Part shown: one piece after another, positions 30,728 through 39,366 of the stretch
Layout of the letters: every line of letters starts with the position of its first letter
Numbering within the stretch: the first letter of the stretch is position 1
From: Metabacillus fastidiosus NBRC 101226
GTDB taxonomy: Bacteria; Bacillota; Bacilli; Bacillales; Bacillaceae
NCBI RefSeq assembly: GCF_001591625.1
Contig: NZ_BCVG01000003.1
Span: 55,118 to 119,117, forward strand
Length of the DNA: 64,000 nucleotides
Reading direction: 5' to 3'
Notes under the pieces: model-generated
Databases searched by the model: none
What the model was told of the DNA's origin: nothing
The model's input: only the letters and a program-made list of their open reading frames with translations
Made by a program: the position numbers and the translations under genes

Positions 30728-31996
30728 CTATTTAAATCTTTCTTCTAACGCTCTTGCATGTGCTTCAAGTCCTTCAAGTCTTGCAAATTTCGCAATTTTC
30801 CCTGCATTTTCATTAAAGGCTTGTTCACTATATGAAATAATGCTTGATTTCTTCGTAAAATCATCTACATTTAACGGACTCGAAAATCTCGCTGTTCCAT
30901 TAGTTGGAAGAACATGGTTCGGCCCTGCGAAATAATCCCCAACCGGTTCAGAACTGTATCTTCCTAAGAAAATCGCACCTGCATGCTTCAATTTATCTAA
31001 TAAACTCATCGGGTCTTTCGTTAGTACTTCAAGATGCTCCGGTGCGAGTTCGTTGACAACTGAAACAGCAGCAGCTAAGTTCTCCGTTACATAAATATGT
31101 CCATGCTCTTCAATAGATGGTCTTGCAATTTCTTCTCTCGGCAATGTTTTTAATTGCTTTTCCACTTCAAGCTTCACTTGTTCTGCAAGCTCTATGGAAG
31201 TTGTAACGAGAATGCTTGATGCAAGTTTGTCATGCTCTGCCTGTGATAATAAATCCGCTGCGACTTCATTCGCTCTTGCTGATTCATCAGCTAAAACAAC
31301 GATCTCACTCGGACCAGCAATCATATCAATATCAACGACTCCGAATACTTCCCTTTTTGCAAGGGCAACGTAAATATTCCCAGGACCTACAATTTTATCA
31401 ACAGCCTGGATAGTTTCCGTGCCATATGCAAGTGCCGCAACCGCCTGTGCGCCGCCTGCTTTATAGATCTCTGTAATACCTAACTCATTTGCAGCAACTA
31501 ATACACCTGCCGGAAGTGTTCCACTTGTATTGGGCGGAGATGTAATAACAATTCTCTTCACTCCTGCCACCTGAGCCGGAATGACATTCATTAATACAGA
31601 TGAAGGATATGCCGCCGTACCACCTGGAACGTACACTCCAACAGCATCAAGAGCTGTTATTTTCTGACCGAGCATCGTGCCGTCCTCTTTAAATGCAAAC
31701 CATGATTCACGCTTTTGCTTTTCATGGAAAAAACGGATATTTTCCGCTGCATCACGGATAATTGCAATCATTTCATCATCTAATTCTTTATAAGCAGCTT
31801 CAATTTCTTCTTCCGCAACTAATAAATTAGTTAAGCGAACACGGTCAAATTTTTCTGTAAATGCGAGAAGTGCCTCATCACCGTTTGCTCTTACTTCATT
31901 AATAACGGATTTAACGACATTGCGCTGTTCATCCGTACCCGCTTCAATGGAACGTCTTAACGATACTTTTTCACTAGTAATACGTGTGATCTCCAT
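30728..31996 (-). CDS. hisD: Histidinol dehydrogenase
   Basis: 422 residues from the ATG at 31996, with GGGGGAT upstream; a TTG at 32011 is in frame but less well placed. It oxidises histidinol to histidine in two NAD-dependent steps. Motifs: [33 protein letters not shown] and LLSQAEHD (Zn site). It lies between hisG and hisB. Confidence 0.97.
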   Translation of the reverse strand: MEITRITSEKVSLRRSIEAGTDEQRNVVKSVINEVRANGDEALLAFTEKFDRVRLTNLLVAEEEIEAAYKELDDEMIAIIRDAAENIRFFHEKQKRESWFAFKEDGTMLGQKITALDAVGVYVPGGTAAYPSSVLMNVIPAQVAGVKRIVITSPPNTSGTLPAGVLVAANELGITEIYKAGGAQAVAALAYGTETIQAVDKIVGPGNIYVALAKREVFGVVDIDMIAGPSEIVVLADESARANEVAADLLSQAEHDKLASSILVTTSIELAEQVKLEVEKQLKTLPREEIARPSIEEHGHIYVTENLAAAVSVVNELAPEHLEVLTKDPMSLLDKLKHAGAIFLGRYSSEPVGDYFAGPNHVLPTNGTARFSSPLNVDDFTKKSSIISYSEQAFNENAGKIAKFARLEGLEAHARALEERFK

Positions 31997-32000
31997 CGTT

Positions 32001-32630
32001 TTATCCCCCAATTACTTTTGAAAGTCTTTCTACTAATTCATCAATAACTTGATCTTTCATTCTATAACTAACTGGATTGACGATCAATCTTGATGTAATA
32101 TCACAAATATGTTCAAGCTCAACTAAGCCATTTTCTTTTAAAGTTTGCCCTGTTGAAACAATATCAACGATTCTATCTGCTAAACCGATTAATGGTGCAA
32201 GTTCGATTGAACCGTTTAATTTAATAATTTCTACCTGTTCCCCTTGTTCACGGAAATAGCTTGAAGCAACCTTCGGATATTTCGTCGCTACTTTCGGTGC
32301 AACATCTGTAAGTGTTGCATTAGGAAGCCCTGCTACAGCTAAATGGCATGCGCTAATTTTCAGATCAAGTACTTCATAAACATCCCGATCTTCTTCAAGC
32401 ATAACGTCTTTTCCTGCGATTCCAACGTCTGCTACACCATGTTCTACATATGTAGCCACATCCATTGGCTTTGCAAGAATAAAACGGATATTTTCATTAG
32501 GAACATCGATAATTAATTTTCTTGACTCATCAAATTCCGGCGGGAGCTTGTACTCAGCTTTGCGTAACAACTCCGCTGCTTCTTCAAATATTCGACCTTT
32601 TGGCATCGCAATTGTTAATATTTCACTCAC
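32001..32630 (-). CDS. hisG: ATP phosphoribosyltransferase, short (HisZ-dependent) form
   Basis: 209 residues, the short form that lacks the regulatory C-terminal domain and works only with HisZ, which lies directly upstream. Motifs: [30 protein letters not shown] and [19 protein letters not shown] (PRPP loop). First committed step of histidine synthesis. It starts one base after the hisZ stop. Confidence 0.97.
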   Translation of the reverse strand: MSEILTIAMPKGRIFEEAAELLRKAEYKLPPEFDESRKLIIDVPNENIRFILAKPMDVATYVEHGVADVGIAGKDVMLEEDRDVYEVLDLKISACHLAVAGLPNATLTDVAPKVATKYPKVASSYFREQGEQVEIIKLNGSIELAPLIGLADRIVDIVSTGQTLKENGLVELEHICDITSRLIVNPVSYRMKDQVIDELVERLSKVIGG

Positions 32631-32631
32631 C

Positions 32632-33795
32632 CTACTCTTCCTTTCTCGAACCGATGAAATAAGTTACATCATAAAATTGTTTTGAATATGCATCAACATC
32701 TTTAATACCGGATATCTCCTGCATCACGACTCTTTTTCCGCTTCTGCGAAGTTCATTCGCACTTTGAATTGCCTCGCTTCGGCGCTCCTGACTGAAAATA
32801 ACACATTCATATTTCTGTTCAGCAGTTAAGTTTAATGCTTCAAGCAACCGGTCAATTCTTACCGCGAAGCCAGTTGCAGGTGCAGCACGATTGAATTTCT
32901 CAAATAAATGATCATATCTTCCACCACTACCAATAACAAAACCAACATTATCTGCATACACTTCGAATAATGTTCCGCTGTAGTAGCTCATATGGCTTAC
33001 TAAATTTAAATCTAATTTTAAATATTCTGTTACTCCAAAAGCTTCAAGTGTTGCCCATAATTGCTGTAATTCTTCTAATGCTGCCTTCGCTTCTGCTGTT
33101 GATACTAAGTCTTTTGCTTCCTCCGCTTTTTCGATACTGCCGCGAAGCGAAAGCAATGATAAAAGTCTTTCTTTATCAATTGATGATAATGATAGTCCTT
33201 TCACATGCTCTTTATAGCCGACATAGTTCTTTTCATATAAGAATCTTCTTAACTGTGCAGTACGTTCTTCATTTCCAAGCACTTCATTGAAAAGAGCATT
33301 CGCAAATCCGATGTGGCCGATTGCTACTTTAAAGTTTTCAAGTCCTGTCTCTTTTAAACTGGAGATCATTAATGCAATTGCTTCCGCATCCGCATTTGTT
33401 GTACCGTCTCCGATTAATTCAATTCCAACCTGTTCAAATTCAGCCGGACGTCCGCCTTCTTTTTGCTGTGCACGATACACATTCGCCAAGTACGCAAGAC
33501 GAATCGGATACATTCCTGTGAAAAGCTTGGATGCCGCAACCCTTGCAATCGGTGCTGTCATATCTGGTCTAAGTACAAGTGTCTGGCCTTGCTGATCTAA
33601 TAGTTTGAATAATTGTTTATCTAAAATCGCTGATTGAACACCGACTGTCTCATAAAATTCAAGTGTAGGTGTTTCAATAAATTGAAAACCCCAGCTTTCA
33701 ATAACATCCGTCATTTGAGTACGGACTTTCTTTTTATTTTCATATAAAGAAGGTAATGTATCATTCATACCTAATGGTTTCTCAAACATAAACAT
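32632..33795 (-). CDS. hisZ: ATP phosphoribosyltransferase regulatory subunit
   Basis: 387 residues, a catalytically dead histidyl-tRNA synthetase paralogue that activates the short HisG and carries its feedback control. Class II synthetase motif 2-like region ([15 protein letters not shown]) and [11 protein letters not shown] are visible. A GGAGG site precedes the ATG at 33795; the Met two codons downstream is possible. First gene of the operon. I see no T-box leader in the 140 bases upstream. Confidence 0.93.
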   Translation of the reverse strand: MFMFEKPLGMNDTLPSLYENKKKVRTQMTDVIESWGFQFIETPTLEFYETVGVQSAILDKQLFKLLDQQGQTLVLRPDMTAPIARVAASKLFTGMYPIRLAYLANVYRAQQKEGGRPAEFEQVGIELIGDGTTNADAEAIALMISSLKETGLENFKVAIGHIGFANALFNEVLGNEERTAQLRRFLYEKNYVGYKEHVKGLSLSSIDKERLLSLLSLRGSIEKAEEAKDLVSTAEAKAALEELQQLWATLEAFGVTEYLKLDLNLVSHMSYYSGTLFEVYADNVGFVIGSGGRYDHLFEKFNRAAPATGFAVRIDRLLEALNLTAEQKYECVIFSQERRSEAIQSANELRRSGKRVVMQEISGIKDVDAYSKQFYDVTYFIGSRKEE

Positions 33796-33882
33796 GAAGC
33801 TTCTGCCTCCATTTCATTCACTTATCAAAAATCCTTTAGTTCGCTAATATACTAATATGCTAACAAAATAAAGCGATGAAAG

Positions 33883-33910
33883 CAAGAAAAATTTGGGGAT
33901 AGTCCCCAAA
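33883..33910 (-). terminator. Terminator after yvoF
   Basis: Compact stem TTTGGGGA / TCCCCAAA followed by T5 on the minus strand, about 25 bases beyond the yvoF stop and before hisZ. Confidence 0.7.
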
Positions 33911-33935
33911 AAGAGTAGATAGGGATTTTCCCCGA

Positions 33936-34436
33936 TTATCTTTTATCCATTTCTTCCTTTGTATAAATGATCCTCATTGGGTTCCCCCCAACAAACGTCC
34001 CTGCTGGAACATCTTTATGAACTAGTGTTCCAGCTGAAACGATTGCACCGTCACCTATTTCAATTCCGGGTAAAATCGTTGTATTTGCCCCGATCATCAC
34101 TTCATTTCCAATTCGTACTTCTCCAAGGCGGTATTCCTTTATTAAATATTCATGCGCTAAAATCGTTGTATTATAACCAATCACTGTATTTTTACCGACC
34201 GAAATTTTTTCAGGGTACATTACATCGAGCATGACCATTAAGGCAAAAGATGTCTGCTCACCAATTTTCATTCTGAGAAATGTACGATACAGCCAATTTT
34301 TCACTGCAAGAAATGGAGTATATCTTGCGAGCTGAATAATAATGAAATTTTTAACGACTTTCCAAAAAGGAACTGTTTTATATACATGCCAAAGAGAATT
34401 CGGACCTTCTACGAAGTATCTTTCCGTTCTTCTCAC
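33936..34436 (-). CDS. yvoF: Hexapeptide-repeat acyltransferase YvoF
   Basis: 166 residues. The C-terminal two thirds are left-handed beta-helix hexapeptide repeats (VGKNTVIGYNTTIL, IGNEVMIGANTTILPGIEIG, DGAIVSAGTLVHKDVPAG). This places it in the trimeric O-acetyltransferase family. The acceptor is unknown. The gene lies in the hprK-lgt-yvoD-ppaX-yvoF operon, as in B. subtilis. Confidence 0.88.
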   Translation of the reverse strand: MRRTERYFVEGPNSLWHVYKTVPFWKVVKNFIIIQLARYTPFLAVKNWLYRTFLRMKIGEQTSFALMVMLDVMYPEKISVGKNTVIGYNTTILAHEYLIKEYRLGEVRIGNEVMIGANTTILPGIEIGDGAIVSAGTLVHKDVPAGTFVGGNPMRIIYTKEEMDKR

Positions 34437-34438
34437 GT

Positions 34439-35080
34439 TTATTCTGCTCCAACCACTTTAAGCAGATCACTCATTTTTTCTAACATATAATCCGGATGAA
34501 AGCTCTCGATGAAGTCTCTTCCCTTGGCACTCCATGCAACAGCAGCTGTTTTCGTACCTGCATTTTTCCCACCTTCAATATCATGGGAGTTGTCTCCAAC
34601 CATGATTGCCTCATCAGGGGAAGAACCTAATTGTTCGAGTGCTAATAAAAGCGGCTCAGGATCCGGCTTTGCATTTTTCACATCATCAATTGTCACAACA
34701 ACATCAAAAAACTGGTCTAATTTCGTAAGTGCCAGTCCCATAGTTACTGTACTTCTTATTTTTGTTGTTACAATTCCAAGCTTGTATCCTTTTTCATGAA
34801 GAGTTTTCACTGTTTCAAACACTGTATCAAATTCTTTTACTAATACATCATGATTTTCATGATTGAATTTACGGTACATTGTAATCATTTCTTCTACACG
34901 TTCTACGTCCATACCACCAAATGTCTCATGAAGCGTCGGTCCCATGAAAGGCAGGACATCTTCTCTCTTATATTTATCTGGGTAGTAATTATTTAATGTG
35001 TGTAAAAAAGATTGAATAATAAGTTCATTTGTATCAACTAATGTTCCATCTAAATCAAATAGTATTGTGTTTATTTTCAT
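34439..35080 (-). CDS. ppaX: Pyrophosphatase PpaX (HAD family)
   Basis: 213 residues from the ATG at 35080 with AGGAAGG upstream; in-frame codons to 35128 lie inside yvoD. HAD motifs: [25 protein letters not shown] and [16 protein letters not shown]. In B. subtilis PpaX hydrolyses the pyrophosphate made when HPr kinase/phosphorylase removes phosphate from Ser46-HPr. Its place in the hprK operon fits that role. Confidence 0.94.
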   Translation of the reverse strand: MKINTILFDLDGTLVDTNELIIQSFLHTLNNYYPDKYKREDVLPFMGPTLHETFGGMDVERVEEMITMYRKFNHENHDVLVKEFDTVFETVKTLHEKGYKLGIVTTKIRSTVTMGLALTKLDQFFDVVVTIDDVKNAKPDPEPLLLALEQLGSSPDEAIMVGDNSHDIEGGKNAGTKTAAVAWSAKGRDFIESFHPDYMLEKMSDLLKVVGAE

Positions 35081-36017
35081 ATGAAATTTCCTTCCTAGCT
35101 GATGTTTTTTCTTTCTTATTCCATACATAGCTAATTGTAATCGTTAATAAGACAGCAACTGTAAGGCGAATAATAAGCAGCGGTAAAACCGGGATGCCGA
35201 GCGGAATAAATACTAATGTATCTTCGACAACCGCATGGCATGCTACGAGAAATATAAAGGCAAGTGTTAAATCCTTCTTGCTCACTCCATCTTCTTTTAC
35301 AGCCTGGATCATAACACCAGCACCATAGGCAAGCCCCATCGTCAGACCTGCTACAAGTGTCATCGATGTATTTTCTTTCATTCCTAGAAATCTTGTACAA
35401 GGTGCAAGCCATCTTGTTAATACTTTTAATAAACCGTAATCTTTTAAAAATTGCATAATGATCATTAATGGAATAACAATAATCGCAAGCTGAACGATAC
35501 CAAGACCTGCTTTTTCCATTCCATTTAGCACAATTTCTATCCAGCCGTTTGGTATTTCTTCACTTTTCGTTACGAAACCGTACTGCGCAAGCTCGCTTCC
35601 GCCTTGCCATACTAAATTAATAATAATTGCAGAGAAAAAGGCAAGACCGAGTCTAATAGCAAGAATAATCCAAAGCTTTAATCCAACTTTTGCAGCAACT
35701 GTTGATTCAATAATAATATTATGGGAAAAGGAAAGCATAACGGCTAAAATAAATACTTCCTTTACTGTTAAATCTACTGTTAATATAGCACCGATTCCTG
35801 CATATAATGTCATCATATTTCCGATAACAAGAGGTATTGCGGCCTCACCTGAAAGGCCGAATATCCCCATAACCGGTGTAATTAAAGTAATAATCCAGCC
35901 TAGAACAGGTGTATGCTGTAAAATACTAATAATCAATGTAACAGGAAAGATTACTTTTCCTAATGTCCATGTTGTCCGTAAACCTGTCAGAAAACCATTT
36001 TTAAAACTGTTTTTCAA
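35055..36017 (-). CDS. yvoD: Nucleoside-recognition (Gate) domain membrane protein YvoD
   Basis: About 320 residues with around eight hydrophobic segments and two Gate-domain halves. A TTG at 36017 with GAGGG seven bases upstream is the likely start; the frame is open to 36044 but lacks a site there. The 3' end overlaps the ppaX start by 26 bases. A membrane protein of unknown substrate; Gate domains also occur in nucleoside transporters and spore-maturation proteins. Confidence 0.85.
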   Translation of the reverse strand: MKNSFKNGFLTGLRTTWTLGKVIFPVTLIISILQHTPVLGWIITLITPVMGIFGLSGEAAIPLVIGNMMTLYAGIGAILTVDLTVKEVFILAVMLSFSHNIIIESTVAAKVGLKLWIILAIRLGLAFFSAIIINLVWQGGSELAQYGFVTKSEEIPNGWIEIVLNGMEKAGLGIVQLAIIVIPLMIIMQFLKDYGLLKVLTRWLAPCTRFLGMKENTSMTLVAGLTMGLAYGAGVMIQAVKEDGVSKKDLTLAFIFLVACHAVVEDTLVFIPLGIPVLPLLIIRLTVAVLLTITISYVWNKKEKTSARKEISYENKHNTI

Positions 36018-36030
36018 CTGTAGTCCCTCT

Positions 36031-36852
36031 TTACTTTTTATCAATATCTAAATATCTCTCATTTGCATACCCTTTGAAACGGCGGAAAAGGAGAACTCCA
36101 ATCGCAATGACAATGAGAGTGATCGAAATTACTTGAGCAATTCTTAAGGATTCTGTAAGCATCAAACTATCTGTTCTAAGTCCCTCGATAAAAAACCGGC
36201 CGATAGAATACCAGATTATATAAGATAAGAACAGTTCGCCTCTTCGTAAATTCACTTTCCTTAATAAAATCAAAATAATAAAACCAACCAAATTCCAAAT
36301 GGATTCATATAAAAACGTCGGATGATAATAAACACCATTTATCTCCATTTGATTAACAATGAAATCCGGTAAAAATAATCCTTCTAAAAATTCACGGCTG
36401 ACAGGACCTCCATGGGCTTCCTGGTTCATGAAATTTCCCCAGCGTCCAATCGCTTGTCCTAAAATAATACTCGGGGCAGCAATATCAGCGAGCTTCCAAA
36501 ACGAAAGCTTCTTTATTTTCGCATAGACGAAACCGGTAGCAATTGCACCAATTAAACCGCCATGAATCGCCAAACCACCTTCCCAAATTTTTAAAATATC
36601 ACCTGGATTTTGGCTGTAATAATCCCATTTGAAAATAACATAATAAAGACGTGCACATAAAATAGCGATTGGAATAGCAAATAAAACTAAATCAACGAAC
36701 ACATCTTTGTGAAACCCTCTTTTTACACTTTCTCGCATTGCAATCCATAGGCCTAATAAAGCACCGATGCCAATAATTAATCCATACCAGCGAATTTTCA
36801 GCGGACCTAAATCTAAAAAAACGGGATCAAGAGGCGGAAATATATCTGCCAT
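36031..36852 (-). CDS. lgt: Prolipoprotein diacylglyceryl transferase
   Basis: 273 residues, seven membrane segments. Lgt signatures are [13 protein letters not shown] (essential His) and [14 protein letters not shown] (active-site Arg, Asn, Glu). It moves a diacylglyceryl group from phosphatidylglycerol to the lipobox cysteine. It would act on the lipoprotein encoded at 19194-19928. It lies between hprK and yvoD. Confidence 0.96.
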   Translation of the reverse strand: MADIFPPLDPVFLDLGPLKIRWYGLIIGIGALLGLWIAMRESVKRGFHKDVFVDLVLFAIPIAILCARLYYVIFKWDYYSQNPGDILKIWEGGLAIHGGLIGAIATGFVYAKIKKLSFWKLADIAAPSIILGQAIGRWGNFMNQEAHGGPVSREFLEGLFLPDFIVNQMEINGVYYHPTFLYESIWNLVGFIILILLRKVNLRRGELFLSYIIWYSIGRFFIEGLRTDSLMLTESLRIAQVISITLIVIAIGVLLFRRFKGYANERYLDIDKK

Positions 36853-36884
36853 TTTCTCTTTTCAACTCCTAGATTTATTTTTTC

Positions 36885-37013
36885 TCCCAGCCTTAACAGG
36901 CACTAGAACACACATACTAAATTTGCCACTTCACGCGAGCAATGTATGTGTGACCCGTATCATGAAGACCTTAACTAGCCATTAAACTCATCACTGATGG
37001 AAGCTTGACTTTA
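36885..37013. repeat. Dispersed intergenic repeat, family 2, copy A
   Basis: It shares CCCAGCCTTAAC-GGCA, then AACACA-CATACTAAATT, a CAC-CGA-CAA stretch, and a CACTGA-GGAAG end with 49641-49860. It contains an inverted repeat CACACATAC/GTATGTGTG (36909-36953). It fills the lgt-hprK gap and ends at the hprK stop codon. About 80 bases present in copy B are missing here. Confidence 0.7.
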
Positions 37014-37943
37014 TTCTTCTCCAGGTCCATCCCCAATGACACCAGCTAATTTATTTGTAAATTGCTCAGCAGCATTTACTCCTAATAGTTTCAAGCGGAA
37101 GTTCATAGCTGCTACCTCGATAATAACAGCTAAGTTACGGCCTGGACGAACTGGAACTGTAAGCTTAGGAACATCAGTATCGATAATTCTCATTTTCTCT
37201 TCTTCTAAACCGAGACGATCATATTGCTTTTGCGGATCCCAGATTTCTAAGTTAATAACTAATGTTACACGTTTAAAGCTTCTCACAGCACCGGCACCGA
37301 ATAAAGTCATAACATTTAAAATACCTAAACCTCGAATTTCAAGAAGGTGCTCAATTAATTCAGGTGCATTTCCAATAAGCATATCCTGATCTTCCTGACG
37401 GATCTCTACACAATCATCTGCAACGAGGCGATGTCCTCTTTTCACAAGTTCAAGTGCAGTCTCACTTTTTCCGACTCCGCTTTTGCCGACAATAAGAACG
37501 CCAATACCATAAATATCAACGAGTACGCCATGAATCGCTGTTGTCGGAGCAAGCTTTGCTTCTAAGAAATTAGTAAGATGGCTTGCAAGTCTTGTCGTTT
37601 TCATTGGTGAGCTTAATACCGGCACACCTGCACGTTCAGATGCTTCTAATAATTGTTCAGGAATTTCCATATCTCTTGTAACAATAATTGCGGGAGTAAT
37701 ATCTGTGCAAAGACGTTCCATTCTTTCTGTTATTTGCTCAGTTGTTAATTGCTCTAAAAAAGAAAGCTCTGTCTTTCCTAATAATTGAACCCTTTCTTTC
37801 GGATAGTAATTAAAGTAACCTGCAATTTCTATCCCCGGCCTTGATAAATCACTGACGGTAATGGATCGGCTAATTCCTTCTTCCCCGCTTAATATATTCA
37901 GGTTGAATTTTTCAATAATATCTTTTGTGCGGACTTTCGGCAT
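37011..37943 (-). CDS. hprK: HPr kinase/phosphorylase
   Basis: 310 residues from the ATG at 37943, with AGGAGG upstream. The P-loop is [20 protein letters not shown] near residue 152. The family signature is [20 protein letters not shown]. It phosphorylates Ser46 of HPr and Crh in response to fructose bisphosphate and also removes that phosphate, so it couples glycolysis (cggR operon here) to catabolite control. First gene of the hprK-lgt-yvoD-ppaX-yvoF operon. Confidence 0.97.
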   Translation of the reverse strand: MPKVRTKDIIEKFNLNILSGEEGISRSITVSDLSRPGIEIAGYFNYYPKERVQLLGKTELSFLEQLTTEQITERMERLCTDITPAIIVTRDMEIPEQLLEASERAGVPVLSSPMKTTRLASHLTNFLEAKLAPTTAIHGVLVDIYGIGVLIVGKSGVGKSETALELVKRGHRLVADDCVEIRQEDQDMLIGNAPELIEHLLEIRGLGILNVMTLFGAGAVRSFKRVTLVINLEIWDPQKQYDRLGLEEEKMRIIDTDVPKLTVPVRPGRNLAVIIEVAAMNFRLKLLGVNAAEQFTNKLAGVIGDGPGEE

Positions 37944-38581
37944 CCCCTGTTCCTCCTCTAAATGACAATTCATTATATAATTTTACTGTGCATCATAGGC
38001 ATTCAGGTCATTGTTCATCAAACATTCATCTTCTATCTGAAACGAACTTAACAATGAACAAAAAACCTTTACTTCATCCGAACTGTATTGTAAAAATAGT
38101 TTATACACTCTCTTATTTTAGCATTAGTATGATCTTTTCTAAAACATTTCTTTACAGGTCTGTGTACAGACTTACAAACAATATTGGACATATACAAAAA
38201 ATCTTTAAAATTCAAATCTGCATATTGCAGGGATTAGACAGAAAATGGCGAATTATTTATCCGAATATTTTACAGTAATGAAAATAGACAATTGACAATA
38301 ACGTATCCCGAAACATAAAAATAGACATATAATTATTGTAGAAGCATGAATGGATCATGGCTTTCTGTCATGATAAATGAACGTACAAAAACATAGAGGA
38401 TGAAGGAATAAGGATGTAAAGAGAGAACAGACATCCATGAGTGAGGTAGTGTGAGCAAAAAAATACTTCATCGAAGTTTTTACGGCAAACTTGTCTATTT
38501 ATTGATTTAGTAGTTGTTAAAGCTTATGAAACATAGCTCCATTCCTTTTTCCTTCAACTAAAAAGGAGAAATTAAAAAATA
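37944..38581. other. 638-base gap between hprK and nagB with structured leader-like sequence
   Basis: No convincing gene. It holds a perfect -35 box TTGACA (38292-38297) with a weak TAAAAA at spacing 18. Two inverted repeats follow: ATCATG/CATGAT (38354-38374) and GGATGT/ACATCC (38412-38436). Then a small hairpin ACTTC-ATC-GAAGT is followed by TTTTT near 38465-38480, about 100 bases before nagB. It could be a structured leader or a small RNA. nagA would be expected here by synteny and is absent. Confidence 0.45.
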
Positions 38582-39322
38582 ATGAAGCTAATAGTAGTGA
38601 AAAACAGTGATGAAATGAGTAAGCTGGCAGCAGAGAAAATGCTTGCCGTTATAAAAGAGAAGCCTAATGCAACGATAGGATTAGCTACTGGCGGCACTCC
38701 AAAGGGTGTATACGCTGAACTTAGAAAAGATCACCAAGAAAATGGAACATCATATGGACAGATTAAAACAGTGAATCTTGATGAATATGTCGGTCTTTCA
38801 CCAGATGATCCTAACAGCTATCATTATTATATGAACGAGGAATTTCTAAGCCATATCAATATAAAAGAAGAAAATATTCATCTTCCAAACGGGATTGCTG
38901 ATGATTTACAGACAGAGTGCAAGCGCTATGAAGAAATTATTTCTTCGCTTGGCGGCATTGATCTTCAGCTGCTCGGCATTGGTCATAACGGCCATATCGG
39001 CTTTAACGAACCCGGTACGAGCTTTGAAAGCCGGACACATCTCGTTCATTTAACAGAGGAAACAATTCAAGCGAACTCACGTTATTTTGATTCAATTGAT
39101 GATGTTCCGACAAAAGCTTTAACAATGGGTATTAAAACTATTTTAGAAAGCAATGAAATTATCCTTGTAGCGAACGGAAAAGAAAAAGCAAAAGCGATTA
39201 AATTTTTAGTAGAAGATCCAATTGATGAATTAGTACCGGCATCTGCTCTTAGATCACATGCAAACGTCACAATTATCGTTGATGAAGCAGCGGCTTCCCT
39301 ACTGCAAAAAGAACAGAAATAA
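38582..39322 (+). CDS. nagB: Glucosamine-6-phosphate deaminase
   Basis: 246 residues, the short Bacillus type. It converts glucosamine 6-phosphate to fructose 6-phosphate and ammonia. Motifs: IGLATGGTPKGVYAEL, NLDEYVGL (catalytic Asp) and LGIGHNGHIGFNEPGTSF (catalytic His). The site AAAGGAGAAA precedes the ATG. In B. subtilis it lies in nagA-nagB-nagR; neither neighbour is present here, so regulation must differ. Confidence 0.96.
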   Translation: MKLIVVKNSDEMSKLAAEKMLAVIKEKPNATIGLATGGTPKGVYAELRKDHQENGTSYGQIKTVNLDEYVGLSPDDPNSYHYYMNEEFLSHINIKEENIHLPNGIADDLQTECKRYEEIISSLGGIDLQLLGIGHNGHIGFNEPGTSFESRTHLVHLTEETIQANSRYFDSIDDVPTKALTMGIKTILESNEIILVANGKEKAKAIKFLVEDPIDELVPASALRSHANVTIIVDEAAASLLQKEQK

Positions 39323-39326
39323 GCAT

Positions 39327-39366
39327 ATATGATCTCTCTTTTTTACAGAGAGATCATATTTTTATA
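39327..39366 (+). terminator. Terminator of nagB
   Basis: 12-bp stem ATATGATCTCTC / GAGAGATCATAT followed by TTTTTAT. It overlaps the last codons of the convergent yvnB-like gene. Confidence 0.9.

Noticed and set aside
33796..33935. T-box leader for the his operon
   Set aside because: The gap is only 140 bases and has no T-box sequence; its hairpin is the yvoF terminator.
36885..37013. tRNA-like or riboswitch structure in the lgt-hprK gap
   Set aside because: The hairpins belong to the family 2 repeat and do not form a cloverleaf or a known riboswitch core.
37925..38278. 117-codon plus-strand frame in the hprK-nagB gap
   Set aside because: It starts inside hprK on the opposite strand, is rich in Ser/Thr/Lys without domain features, and has no ribosome binding site.
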